64,000 nt of DNA from Heligmosomoides polygyrus polygyrus (taxonomy: Eukaryota > Nematoda > Chromadorea > Rhabditida > Heligmosomidae), in contig OX377204.1 in assembly GCA_947396885.1 (NCBI GenBank), forward strand, positions 22,575,706 through 22,639,705, in the 5' to 3' direction. Each line of letters opens with the position of its first letter. Position 1 is the first letter of the stretch. Under the pieces are notes generated by a model. It was not told the origin of the DNA and made no database searches. It saw only the letters and a list, made by a program, of their open reading frames with translations. The position numbers and the translations under genes are program-made. Below are positions 12,082 to 24,024 of this stretch, piece after piece.

Positions 12082-15000
12082 GTGGCGATGTCCGTTCCTC
12101 CACGTGGTGCCACTGGAAACTGTTCGCTATGCGAGCTAAGCTAAGCACGGACACTCGATTGCAGGCGACAGGCCCTTGTGACAGGCCGGCCTATGGAGAT
12201 CCCATGTCACATCACATGGTTGATGGCGTTAACTGTTTGTCGAGATAATGCTACGGCGTCCGCGGGAGCCGACGCGCACTCGCAAAGCCCGGCGAGTGTG
12301 AGAAGTATGCGAGGGTCCCTGATGCGAGGACGGCATCGGGGGGCAACTGAGCAAGTCCAAAAGTCCCGTAACGTAAGCAGGACCCGCGTTGCTACGCTGA
12401 ATGTGGGTACGTTGACGGGCCGCTCGTGCGAGTTGGTAGAAGCACTGGAGCGAAGACGAATCGACTTATGTGCGGTACAGGAGACGAGGTGGTCCTGTTG
12501 CAAGTCGAGGGACATAGGCCGAGGCTTTAAGGCCATTCTGTGCGGCAGTCCCAGGACCACCAGCGGTGTTGGTGTGGTCGTCTCCGAACGTTTCCGAGAT
12601 GCGATTGCAAGCGTGGAACGTTTCAGTGACCGCTTGATGAAGGTCGTTGTTGCTGCTGAACAGCGTATGTATCATTTCTTCTCTGCATACGCTCCCAGAC
12701 AGGCTGCTCCGAGCGAGCGAAGGACGAGTTTTGGACCCTGCTTGATGAGAAGACAGCAGAGGTGCCGCCAGAAGACGCTGTCGTTGTCGCAGGTGATCTC
12801 AACGGCCACGTTGGGACTGCGAAAGATGGTTACAGCTGTCATGGCGGTTTCGGTTATGGAGCACGTAACGCTGATGGTGAGCGAATTCTTGAGTATGCGG
12901 ACTCGCATAATCTCACCATCGCGAACACAATGTTTCGAAAGCGTGACTCCCATCTCGTGTCTTTCTATAGCGGGAATACCAAGACACAGATTGACTTTAT
13001 CCTTATCAAGCATCGCGATCGAAGGCTGGTCAGGTGATCAAGTGGTGGCGGATGAAAGAGAAGGACGCAGCTGTTGTTGCTCGTATTCGGTTGCCGACGG
13101 TTACCAATGTTGAGGAGACATGGAAACGTGCAACCGATTCGATACTACAAGCTGCACGTTCCGAACTGGGCATGACGAAGCCTGGACGGCGTAAGATTGA
13201 GAAGCAGACTTGGCTGTGGACTGACGACGTCAAGGAAAAAGTCAAAGAGAAGAAGAGACTATATCACGCTTTTCTCAGCGACAAGACAGCCGACAATTGG
13301 CGTATGTACCAAGAAGCGAAGAGGGCGGCTAAGAAGGCTGTTGCCGTTGCAAAAGCTTCTCATTACGAGTATGTCAACGAGAAACTCGAGACGCGCGATG
13401 GTGAACGACAACTTTATCGGCTTGCCAAAGCACGCCATCGCCAGAGCGAGGACATCGAAAAGTTCTTTGGCATCAACGATGAGAATGGCCATCTGCTGAT
13501 GAACCGCAAAAGGGCTATGGAACGATGGCATGACTACTTCGAGAGAATTTCAACAGTAGAGTTTGCCCATCCGCCTATCCCTTGCGTCCCTCCTACGCAC
13601 GGTCCTGTGCAGAAAATCACTGTGGAGGAGACGGAAGCGGCTTTGAAGAAGATGAAGCCAGGCAAAGCAACGGGCCCTGACGACATAGCGGCCGAACTAT
13701 GGAACTCGAGGTGCTGGAATCCTGCTGAATGGCTAACGAAGTTTTTCAACCAGGTTGTTGCGGAGAAGAAGGTTCCTGGTAGTTGGCAGCAAAGCACGAC
13801 GATCCCGATCTGGAAGAAGAAGGGCAGTCCCGCGGACTGCACAAATTACCGTCCAATCCGATTGCTCTCGCACAGTATGAAAATATTTGAGCGAATTGTG
13901 GATGGACGTATTCGCGAGATCGTCCGGCTTTCCACCAACCAGTGTGGCTTCGTAGCCGGCTGTGGCACCATCGACGCCATTCATGCTGTTCGTCTTCTTG
14001 TGGAAAGACATCGCGAGAAACAAAAACCGCTGCATCTTGCTTTCCTCGACCTGGAGAAAGCATTTGATCGTGTACCGCGTGAGGTCATATGGTATGCCTT
14101 ACGACAGCACGGTGTCCCCGAAGAACTGATCGAGTGGGTGCGCATTCTTTACTCTTGTCCTAAGAGTCAAGTGCGAGCGCCGGCCGGCACATCCACGGAG
14201 TTTCCAATCTCCGTCGGTGTTCACCAAGGTTCCGCGCTTTCCCCACTTCTTTTCATTGTCGTAATGGATGCCATTTCGAGAGACCTTCAGAAGCCTGCTC
14301 CTTGGACGCTGCTCTATGCAGATGACGTAATGCTTGCGAGTGAAGACAAGGCCGAACGTGAGCGACAAGTGCAAGCTTGGTGTGACCGCTTGGCGGCGTT
14401 CGGGCTCAAGCTAAACGTCCAAAAATCTGAGTACTTGACGACAGACGTAAACGAGACTGGGTCCATTGAGATCAATGGCACTGCGCTGGTACGAGCGACA
14501 CATTTCAAGTACCTTGGATCTGCAATTGCGTCTGATGGTAGTCTGACGTGCGAGGTGAACTCACGCGTGAGCGCAGCGTGGTCCAAATGGCGCTCAATGA
14601 CAGGCGTTCTGTGCGACAGAAAGATACCGGAGCGCTTAAAATCAAAGATCTACAGAACCGTCGTCCGACCAGTAGCGATGTACGGTGCTGAGTGCTGGCC
14701 TGCAACGAAGGAAGTTGAGAGCCGCCTCAGTGTGATGGAGACGAAAATGCTGCGCTGGACGGCTGGTGTCACGCGTTTGGATCATGTTCGCAATGTCTCC
14801 GTACGCCAAAGGTTTGGCGTCGCTCCAATTGCTGACAAGCTACGTGAAGCTCGCCTACGGTGGTATGGCCATGTTCTTCGTGCGGACGGCGACACCGTTC
14901 GGAAGATTGGCCTCAACATAGATGTGCCCGGAAAACGGCCTAAAGGACGACCTAGGCAACGCTGGTTTGATACGTTGCACGTGGACTTAAAGGAAGCTGG

Positions 15001-15101
15001 TATCCACCCCGATCAAGCGTTTGATCGTGCGAAGTGGCGTCATCATACCAGAAGAGCGGACCCCGCTGCTAAGCGGGACAAACGCTGAAGAATAAGAAGA
15101 A
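12082..15101 (+). mobile_element. RTE-type LINE, defective copy, 17-bp target duplication
   Basis: GTTATAGGTCAAATATG is repeated at 12065-12081 and 15102-15118. The element ends in a GAA-rich tail and is inserted inside a degraded SINE copy whose halves lie at 11990-12081 and 15119-15235. Confidence 0.88.
12088..15088 (+). pseudogene. broken APE-RT ORF of RTE LINE
   Basis: Homologous to the intact copy at 30538-33654 but damaged in at least three places. Near 12133 a one-base loss leads to an early stop. Near 12697 a second one-base loss splits the endonuclease (AYAP, then QTGCSER in the next frame). Near 13035 about 115 nt are missing, joining the segment just after QIDF directly to IKWWRM and deleting the catalytic HRP end of the endonuclease. 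The RT half (13034-15088) is fully open: FLDLEKAFD, HQGSALSPLLF and YADD are all present. Confidence 0.88.
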
Positions 15102-15595
15102 GTTATAGGTCAAATATGTAAAAATGGAATCCTCGAATTCGAATTGGAGTTCTCGAATTGCCCACGCGACATCGTATGAGAATATTATGAGAATATTGGC
15201 GCATCCTAAAAGGAGCCTGTCGTTTATCCCCTTTATTAAACGTCCCAGAGTATTATCGCGAATTCCCACTAGAGAAGCATTGGCTTCGGTACATACCGGT
15301 TTTTTGCCCAAACAGAGTCTTCATGGTGCAGTTCATGTGACCTCTTTGCTTTCATATCGACATTTGCGCTGACACCCACCAAGCGGGAAAGCGCTAAGCG
15401 ATACAGTTCCCTCTTCAATAACTACGAGAGCAGGAAATTTGGCAATTTCTGACCGTTTTGGATGCTGCAACATCGTTCACGATTAGAGCCGAGAACGAGA
15501 TTTTCAACACTCCGCTTTTCTCATGAAATAAGGAGAAGGGTATTAGTTGTAGCAAGGAACGCATTGTCGATGTGTAATGTATAAAGCTCAGGCTT

Positions 15596-15889
15596 GGGCG
15601 CATGTAGCGCAGTCGGAGGAGGCGCCGGCTGTCGCGTGCACCCGATTCCAGGTTCCTGGTTCGGATTTCCCGCCCAGGCCAACCAAGCCTTCCATCCCTC
15701 CGGGGTCGGTTAACTGGTACCAGACTTGTCTGGGAAGGATAGGGCGCTGACTTGTTCATATGCTAGCCACCGCAAGTCATTTTATGGCCAAATACGCATT
15801 CAAATCGCCTCCACGACATCCCGCAGAAGTGGAATGCGTGGCGCATCCCAAAGGGGATTGAGTAACGCCGTCCTTTATCCTTATCCTTA
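15596..15889 (+). repeat. tRNA-derived SINE-like repeat, well preserved
   Basis: Full head, body and TTTATCCTTATCCTTA tail. Confidence 0.85.
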
Positions 15890-17181
15890 CAAATTTCAGG
15901 CTTACATACGAATATTTTTTGCAGAATTGAGCTACGGGTCATTTGCAAGAAGTGACATGGTGGTTGCGGACGAACACCCTACTGGAATTCATCAACTCGC
16001 TGTGCTTCCGTTATCCAACTATGAAATCGGTGAACAATTCCTTCTCTCTACTTTAGCTATGTAACCTACTAGCTACTAGAGCACCTAAAAAAGGCTTTCA
16101 AATATAGGTAACAGAAGACTTCTCGAGTGTATGGTTTCAGTGGCTTTTCAGGATGCTCTAGGAATTCTGCCTCTATACGTTCCCCTCAGGGCGGTGTAGA
16201 TTCGTGGTTGTCCTGATGTGGTGTGCAGGAGGCAGGAGTATTTGCACATCTAGTTTTGGCTCTCTCTCTTCCTAGTTTTTTCATCAAAAATTTATTAGCT
16301 TGCAGCGAAGACTGCCGCAAGGTGGTTACAACCAGCCGCTTGTTGACGGTGGCGCCTCCTCTTCATCTCTCCACTTCTCCATCTTCTGAATAGTCGGGTG
16401 CAATGCATTGTTTTCATCTGCCCATTCATCTGTCGCAGGTGCTATGACTGACATTCGAGACTATGTGTTCATCACAACAACGGATGTCTAAGTTGTAAAC
16501 TTCCGGCAGCATTAGTAACACCAGTAATAGTACGGTATTCATGTGAAGGCGTGCGGAATGATGCACAAGTACTATCATATAATACATATCATTTGGTGCA
16601 GTCGGGAGAATGTGTATATTGCACGCACACAAATTGATCGGCTCCGTTCGGGTCCGATTCCAGGACCATCCAGCGTCAATCGTAGGCTCACCAGCCTCTA
16701 CAGAGGAAAAGTGTGAACGAGGAGTGCACCGTGAATCGTACATAGGTGTTCCAACCTCCAAAATTCGAATGCTTGGTGCGTCTCATTGAAGAGATCCGTT
16801 AGAACCTATGCTTTCCTGATATATTTTCAGAAACATCCGGCTAACATTGCGATCATGTAGCGAATTTGGGCAACTTTGGGAGTGCTGAGCCACGCCAGCC
16901 GATCAGGGTACCGGCTGCTCACGTGTGATTTGAATCGCCTGTCCATTGCTGTCCACATTCGTATTTAGGGCTTAGTGGATCGGATGGTAGCACAGTCAGA
17001 ATGGGAGGTTGTTCGGGGGCAGACATAACTCCAAGGCCGCGCGAACCTCCGCCCCCCCCCCCCCCCTCCTGGCGTCGCGCACGGTGAGCGACGAAATTGG
17101 ACAAGTTGTCGCGGTCCAATGCTTCCGACAGGAGCGGCTAGTGACTCACACTAGTGCGCGAAAGTGTGTGCCAGTACAAGG
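15890..17181. other. no supported gene
   Basis: Minus 16427-16540 could encode a 37-residue secreted peptide (see findings). The rest is unassigned. Confidence 0.4.
17052..17066. repeat. poly-C run
   Basis: Fifteen consecutive C. Confidence 0.9.
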
Positions 17182-17357
17182 TCTTGCGGTGGTCAAGCGA
17201 TGTACAATTCGCCATTGTATCCTTCCCAGACGAGTATGGTACCAATTCATCGATACCCGGAGGGGTAGAAGGCGTGGTTGGGAGGAAAATCCGACCGAGG
17301 AGCATGGAGTCGGGTGCAAGCAACACCCGGCGCCTCCCCCGACTGCTCTATCACGCC
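17182..17357 (-). repeat. SINE 5' half, minus copy
   Basis: Head and body from CTTGCGGTGGTCAAGC to the tRNA head CCGACTGCTCTATCACGCC; 3' end missing. Confidence 0.6.
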
Positions 17358-17917
17358 ACTTCGTTGATATTACTGGTAAAGTCCGAAATCCTGATCATTT
17401 GATATAGGCGATTACTATGTAGCTTTTTAATAGGAATGAGCACTACAAAATAGATTTGTTGTGAAATTTTATAAAAGAACCTAATTTAAGAGAAAGTGCA
17501 TAAACAGGATGTCAAGGCAATGATTTCGAAAATCGCTAGCCGCGATAATCTGCCTAAATCCTCTAAACTTAACGCTACGGCGGATTATAGTTGCAAAATG
17601 TGCCGAAGTCAGTGTAGCACACTTCCTGCACTAATTTTCGAGCATATAATAGAGCCCCGTAACTGCAGAACTATTCTAGAGTCGGCTAAGGTCAGCAAGA
17701 GAGCACTGACAGGATCCCAATCGATGAAGTAGGGCCGAAAAGGCGACTGACGCAGTGGAAACTAGTCGAATAGCCTGAACACTGGCGAAATTTAGTGCTC
17801 CGCGGCTAACCATATATCACCGAGCGCACGTCTGCGCTTCAGCGCCGCGACATCGCACACGGCCAGCGCGCGACGTCGCGTTGGAGTTACGTCCTGGAGC
17901 CGAGGTTGCCACATTTG

Positions 17918-18157
17918 CCCCTATTTAAGGTTCTTGGTTTCAGTTCCGCCGTGGCCAATCATGCTTTGCATTCCTGGGGAGTCTCCCGAATTGGTTCCTG
18001 ACTTGTATGCGAAGGATAAAATACCGACTTCTTATTAGTCCATCGGCTGGCAAATTACTGTGTAGGCCAATTATGCATTCAAAATTCCCTCAGTATCTCG
18101 TAGAAGTAGAATGTATCGCGCATCCCAAACAAATATTGATTAACGTCGACCTTAATG
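17918..18157 (+). repeat. SINE body and 3' end, diverged
   Basis: Starts inside the body (GTGGCCAATCATGC) and ends TTGATTAACGTCGACC. The partial MITE follows directly. Confidence 0.55.
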
Positions 18158-18300
18158 GGCTGGTCCCCAATGTGGCCTACGCTTTGTAGCAATCTAGCCG
18201 CATCGAATGAGTGTGCTACCGGTGGCTTATCGGGACAGCACTGTGATGGCTTTCAGGTTCCCAGCTCCCAGTGCAGGCCGCTTTAACGGATTGTACCAAA
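18158..18300. repeat. partial copy of the 20974-21197 MITE
   Basis: Shares CCAATGTGGCCTAC, the GCCGCATCGA block and GTGTGCTA with the MITE at 20974. The right TIR is missing. Confidence 0.45.
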
Positions 18301-18415
18301 GTCTTCAACAGTTGATTTTTGTATCTGAAAGGTTGTCCACATTCACTGTCATTTGCATTCATTCCAGCACTGTTTCCTCCATGTTTCTTCGAGTTATATA
18401 CTCACTTTCGATCTA

Positions 18416-19312
18416 CAGGGCGCACCAAAATAACGTGGACAAGATTTTTTGTCATAATTATGAAACAACCAACAATTCGAAAAAACGACGACTATTTTAC
18501 AACAACACAAACATTAAGGTACGCTATCTTGAAGTGGTTTCGAAGTGGCCTCCCTTGGAGCGGATGCAAAGGGCCAAACGTTTCGCGAAGTTTGGGGGCG
18601 ATGGACCGCAGGTCGTGGCTGGAACAGATTCTGTTCACAGATGCGAACCTGTTCATCGTGGAGCAGGCGCAGAATCGCCAAAATGATAAAATCTGGTCTA
18701 CAGATGCTTCAAGCAGCTCTGCTATCGTTGAACCCTGCCGGAGTCCACAACCGGCCATGGTTTGGGGCGGAATCATCAATCTAGAAGGAGCCCTCTTTCG
18801 TGGATAGAGGAGTGAAAATCGAAAAAGTTGTGCACCAGCGAGACCTTCTTGAGTCCGCAGCTCATCCTTGGGTTAAGTAGCACTTCGGTGATGCCCATTG
18901 GACGTTCCAACAGGACTCATAGGGCGAAGGGTACGCAGGCGTGGTGCAAGGCGAATTTCCCCGATTCCATCACGCCTTCGGAATGGCCGCCGTATTCTCC
19001 GGATTTGAATCCGATGGATTATAGTGTGTGGGCATTTTCAAGACTAGGGTCGGCGTGAAGCGCCACCAGTCTTCAGTCCCTGAAGGAATCCCTGCGCCAG
19101 GAGTGGGAACGGTTGTCTCATGATGACCTGTGGTCCATCGCCGAAAAATTCGTCAAACGTTTGGCTCTTTGCATCCGCTCCATGGGAGGCCACTTCTAAA
19201 CCACTACAAGATGGTGTACCTTAATGTTTGTGTTGTTGTAAATTAGTCGAATTATTAGTTGTTTTATAATTATGACCAAAAAATCTTGTCCACGTTATTT
19301 TGGTGCATCCTG
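18416..19312 (+). mobile_element. Tc1/mariner remnant with about 190-bp inverted ends
   Basis: TA flanks both ends (18414-18415 and 19313-19314). Terminal sequence is CAGGGCGCACCAAAATAACG on the left and its near-match on the right. The inverted identity runs through about 18416-18615 and 19125-19312 with small indels, including coding sequence for the transposase C-terminus. The original left end therefore looks replaced by an inverted copy of the right end. Confidence 0.8.
18600..19200 (+). pseudogene. Tc1/mariner transposase, catalytic-domain fragment
   Basis: Pieces in shifting frames show the first Asp region (ILFTDANLF, near 18627), the second (WTFQQDS, near 18900) and the PPYSPDLNPMDYSVW block (near 18988-19030), then LALCIRSMGGHF at the end. 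There are stops between the blocks and no N-terminal DNA-binding domain. It cannot encode a working transposase. Confidence 0.75.
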
Positions 19313-19351
19313 TAAAATTGTTGAACCCCAAAAGTCTAAAATAACTAAGAA

Positions 19352-19613
19352 TAAAGGTCGGCGTTAGTCGATTCTTTGGCAGTATGCGCCTCGTATTCTG
19401 CTTCTTCGGTATTTCGTGACACGGACTTTCGGTGGTCAGCCGAAAATCAGCGTATAGTTCTTCCTATTCGAGTCCAGTTCACCGAGTGATGGAGGACTTG
19501 CTCGCAATAGCTGGGAAACCTGAATTGTGAAATCGAAAAAATGTGACGAACTGGGAACCCGGAATCAGGTGCCCGCGGCAGCTCCCTCCGACTGCGCTAC
19601 TACGCTCCAAATG
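19352..19613 (-). repeat. SINE copy, diverged, minus
   Basis: From the inverted tail AAGGTCGGCGTTAGTCGAT to the head CTCCGACTGCGCTACTACGC. It lies 40 bp after the Tc1/mariner at 18416-19312. Confidence 0.65.
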
Positions 19614-20450
19614 TCTAAAACCAAGTTCAAAGCCGGATTGTCGAAGCTGAAAGCCATTCAAGTTGGTTGTAGCCACGTACTTACATAGTGACGGATGCAT
19701 CCTTCTCGAGAGCATTCACATATAGCCCAGCTATAATTTTTGCCATAAAGCGTAAACCATACAGAACTGCATTACGAGGTCGTCATGGAAAACCCACTTC
19801 CATTAGAGAACACATTGCGACATTTTACCTGGGTTTTTCCCGCCATTGTCGGTCGTAGGGTTCGTCATCCTCAAAAGTGGGCGTCTCTATTCACGCGCAC
19901 GCTAATGGACTTCTCTTTGGTTCTTTACCGGCCAGAACCGGTCGTCACCTCCATTTCGCAGTAGCGACTAAAAATTCGGCAGTTTTCTCAAAAATTGAAA
20001 TTTCAAAGCAATAGCAGAGGGCATTGCAGCAGTCGAAAAGCATAACGACAACACTCTGCTCAGCGGCTCAGCTCGATGTGGGAATGTTGGCGTGAAAACT
20101 AAGCCTCATCAGTAAGCCACTCAATTACCATAGTTAAACGACGTCACAGCTTGACCAGGCCGAAGCAGTCCACTTCGCATCTCACGACGTTCACCGCTTG
20201 TTGAAGTGCAGCAGAATATTTTCTGAGGAGAGCGAGTTGCTTGATCCGTTCACGTGCCCTCATTTTCCATTCGTTCGAGAATACCTTTCGTACGTTTACG
20301 TTTTCTTCTCCGTTTTTGAACCTGATTTTTGAATTCTGAGGATAGCACTGTCGCCTTGCATCCTTTTTTCACTCGCTTACCTTGCTTTCCTCGTTACCTT
20401 CGTCTGCGTCACATTTTTCGATCTAATGAGAGCCTAACCATCTCATCCCT
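19614..20450. other. no gene seen; upstream of the 20461 exon candidate
   Basis: Mixed sequence with no long frame. The last 120 bp are pyrimidine-rich before the acceptor at 20455. Confidence 0.4.
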
Positions 20451-20460
20451 TTCAGGTATC

Positions 20461-20513
20461 ATGCAACACCTAGTCCTTTTCACAGTGGTGCTGTGCTCAG
20501 CGGCCGTTTACAG
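20461..20513 (+). CDS. candidate first coding exon with signal peptide
   Basis: ATG plus 16 more codons (MQHLVLFTVVLCSAAVY) ending AG in phase 2, directly followed by a donor GTACGC. A CATCCCTTTCAG acceptor ends only 5 nt before the ATG, the layout of a trans-spliced nematode first exon. No convincing second exon was found before 40 kb. It could be a separate secreted-protein gene, or, having the same splice phase, an alternative start far upstream of flp-34. Confidence 0.35.
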
Positions 20514-20973
20514 GTACGCAATTACCGGCCGCGACGGCGTTTATCAGAAATTGTTCGAGAAATTACGAGAAAGGACCTGAGTATCGACAGAGAAAATGTG
20601 CTCAATCTGCAGACAGTTCTGATTGTTCAGAATGAGCGAAACAAATGGAAAAGAGCAAAACTTGCCGAGAAGCCTATTAGGCATTTTGTACCTCGAAGTT
20701 TTTTAGTACTCGTTCACTTTACAAACCTTGTAGTTTGATAGAGTTCCTTGAGCAAGAAAATAAAAAGCTCACAGAAAAATTTAAGACAATTTCGCTAAAA
20801 TACTCTCTCCGCTTCCTAAGAACATAAATAAAAACTTGCACCTTGTGGAGCTTTCTCACGTATTTTAAAAGGCGTTTTTATGCTTTAAGAGAGTACAATT
20901 TGGTTACGTTAGTTTAATTTGTTGTTGGTGCATTTCATTTTTCAAGAATATTTAAAGATATGTACGGTTGCAA

Positions 20974-21197
20974 GAAAGTCCTTGGGGCTAGTCGTTAATG
21001 TGGCCTACATGGGGAGGAGCTGGACGCACCTGGCCAACCAGGCCGCATCGAGTAGATGTGCTATCCAGAAGTGAAGTGTGTGGGCGGTTTCTTCGTAGGC
21101 TGATGCGTATTCGATCGGTGTTGTGATTGACTGTGATTGGCTAGCAGGTTCGATGCTCTCAACGTAGGCCACATTAACGACTACTGCAGGAACTTTC
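20974..21197. mobile_element. MITE with 34-bp inverted ends
   Basis: AGTCGTTAATGTGGCCTAC (from 20989) is exactly inverted at 21164-21182, and weaker inverted similarity extends out to GAAAGT/ACTTTC. About 224 bp, no coding capacity. Confidence 0.75.
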
Positions 21198-21317
21198 AAA
21201 TTACTATGTAAAAAGCGTATGAGAGTGAGCCATATTGTTTATTTGAACACCTAAAGCAGTCTGCTTTATTGATTATGATCGTCATAAGAATAACCCATTA
21301 AGGCGCTCGATCAAACA

Positions 21318-21391
21318 GCGCCGGTGGTGTAATGGCACAGAACATTCCCGCCCGGTCAGCAGGAGGTGCGAGCTCGAGTCTCGCACAACCG
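21318..21391 (+). tRNA. tRNA-like repeat copy, 3' acceptor lost
   Basis: GCGCCGGTGGTGTAATGGCA start and GCGAGCTCGAGTCTCGC T arm, but the 3' acceptor strand is replaced by ACAACCG. Confidence 0.4.
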
Positions 21392-21738
21392 TGGAGGTCG
21401 CGTACATAGCTAACACTAGCGCTTACCTAGCCAATACTTGCTCTCTTTGCGTCTCTACGTTGTCATGTAGAGGTGGAAAGCATGGCGCATTCTAGGAGAG
21501 AGCTGCTGCCATCCTTCATTCAGCTTATTGAATGACTCACGGTAGCCAGCTGATAACCACTCAGTGCCTTACCATTCTCATACAAAACTGCTATCAATGT
21601 ACACTCAGGCTTAGGTGGCTAGAGCATGGAACTGTATCTAAAATTGACTGGGAGCCGTGCGAGGACTGACGTTGCGATTGCACACCAATATCCCTTGTAG
21701 AACTACTGACCACTAGAAAACAGTGGTGCTAAAATACC

Positions 21739-21978
21739 GCCGTGTAGCGCAGTCGAAAGATGTGCTGTCTCTGCGTGGATCCCAAATCGATTCATGGTTC
21801 GACTCTCGCCCGTGTGAACAAAGCCTTCTGTCCTTCGGTGTCAACTGGGGCTTGACTGATAATGGTGAAACACTGACTTATCTTCCATCGGCAGAGCTCT
21901 GCAAGCCATTATATAGGCACTCAGGGTGCATCCACGACATCACGCAGAAGTATTCAGAGCGCGTGGTGCATTCATCAA
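21739..21978 (+). repeat. SINE copy, diverged
   Basis: Box A TGTAGCGCAGTCG and a box B GGTTCGACTCTC that is closer to a true tRNA than other copies; 3' end truncated. A separate 3'-end fragment lies at 21452-21522. Confidence 0.65.
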
Positions 21979-22998
21979 TGTGAGCCTTTCATATGCTTAT
22001 ACACAGGTCTCTCAATACTAATAAAATGCCCGACTTTGGATCCTTATCGACATTAGTGATAGAGGCTAGTTATAGAGGTTTTAGTAATAAATAGAGCGAA
22101 CTTCACTCCATAATTCCCTGACTTGTCTACCCTACACAGCTTATTTCCCGGAAGTTAAAAGCTGCTTAAAACTACTAATCACAGCGACCAAGTCCAGAGG
22201 GACCGATCTCGACTCGGAGGCAAAGTACGCACAGGTGGGTGGCACTCACAGAACGCTCATCGTCTGGCCGTAATTGCTCTGCTGACTCTTCCGCACCCCA
22301 CTTGCAGCACCGTGCTTCTGGACGAATGACGCGGGGCTAAATTTGAGAGCCCTCTAGGACAACGACGACGGTGATCGCATTGACTAGGCCTACAAGCATC
22401 GCTTAAAGTAGGAGCTTTGTCGTAAACTAATGCTATGAGTGCTTGGGCCAAGCAAGGGGAAAATGTTCACTATGAGATTACAGATCTCGCTATTGAAGTT
22501 CTGCTATTATGTCGACCTTCTTCAGGAATTGTGCTATGGTGAACTATTTGTAAAAGTCGAATGATACTCTTCAAACACTGCTTTATTCATAGTCGCATCA
22601 CCATATCGTTTAGAGGTTTAGTGCGTGGCGCATCCTTAGGAAATTGTTCAACGACGACTTTCATTGTTTCTTGTCATATACACAACTGTTTTGAGGTGCA
22701 AATCTAGAAAGGATGGTCTACCATGATTTACTTCCACGAATTCCGAGGACTCTATCCGAAAACCAACGAAATGAAAACGTTGAGCGCTGAGGTTGCGCCA
22801 TGTTCTTGCGTGCCTTGAAACTATAACTTGTGGCTTGACATGGTCCCTTGATGGTCAGATGTATCTCCTGTCTTACATCCAGCGACAGATGTCTGGAACA
22901 AGCTGGCGGGCCTTCTAGCGGCTGAACAAGTCTTCTTTTTCTTCTCTAAGAATCCAGTGCCTCCGCCAGTATTCTGTGGCTATTATGCGGAATGTTGT
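21979..22998. other. no gene seen
   Basis: A SINE 3' end (about 22590-22670) is the only recognised item. Confidence 0.4.
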
Positions 22999-23838
22999 TA
23001 GGTCATCCAATAAGTAATATTGTTTTTTCAAACTTGACTTCAATTGAACAAATTTTCAACAAAACTTTCATCCAACAATCACCATCATTATCAAGAACAT
23101 TTTTCCATCTAACGAGCAAATCATCAGTACCTGAACAATAAAACTGTTGAGAAGAATATGTGGACATAACATTTTGAATGTCCTCCAAACTTTTAAATTT
23201 CTTTCCACTAAAAATGCTGTAGAGACAGGAAAAAGTGGTAATCTGAAGGCGCGAGCACGGGAGAATACGATGGATGAGGCAGGATTTTCCATCCCAATTC
23301 GTTGATTTTTTCCACCGTCCGTTTTGCACAGTGCGGTCTTGCGTTGTCGTGGCGAGAAATGCGCCCTTTCGGTTGACGATCGCAGATACTTTTCCAGTAA
23401 AGCTAGGTTCACTCGATCCAATTTCTAACGGTAAAGGTCTGCGTCAACGGTCTCTCCAGATTTGCGCACTTCAATGTAGATAATTCCATGGATATTCCAC
23501 CAAACACAGAGGAGTGCCATTCTGAGTTGAATATTCGGCTTCGCAGTACTTCTTGGTTGTCCATTTTTGAAAAGCCACTGCTTTTTGCGCTTTGGATTAT
23601 CCTACAAGATCCATTTTTCGTCTTCTGCGATCACTCGATCAAGAAACGGGTCGGTACGGTGTCGCTAAAGCAGTGCGTTGCAAAGTGTCGATCGGTTGGC
23701 ACGATTCTCGGCGGATAAATCGTGCGGTACCCAAACACCTGCTCTGCATACCTTGCCAATTTGGCGTAGATAAAAATGAATGGTTGATTTGGGTTCGTTG
23801 AGAATACTCGAAAGTTCGTTCACTGTTTGACAAGGACC

Positions 23839-23917
23839 CGTAACACTTGACAACGACATGCTGATGGCAGAAGTGTTTGACAGTTCTGCCATCAGCATGT
23901 CGTTGTCAAGTGTTACG
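23839..23917. repeat. 33-bp perfect inverted repeat, 13-nt loop
   Basis: CGTAACACTTGACAACGACA... at 23839-23871 is exactly inverted at 23885-23917, inside the mariner transposase sequence. Confidence 0.95.
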
Positions 23918-24024
23918 AGTCTTCCTGATCGAGAGGAGTCAGAGAGTTCAAAATTACCGGGTTTGAACTTGGAAAACCATCGCTGACATTTGCGAACGTC
24001 CAATGCATCTGGATATACACCGTA

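Larger units (their letters stand above)
11990..15235 (+). repeat. old SINE copy split by the RTE LINE
   Basis: The left half (11990-12081, GGTGAGTTCGTACCC to TAGGTCAAATATG) and right half (15119-15235, ending GGCGCATCCTAAAAGGAG) flank the LINE at 12082-15101. Confidence 0.6.

Noticed and set aside
12178..13113. 311-codon frame as a separate gene
   Set aside because: It is the frameshifted endonuclease half of the RTE LINE; after about 12700 it runs out of the true frame.
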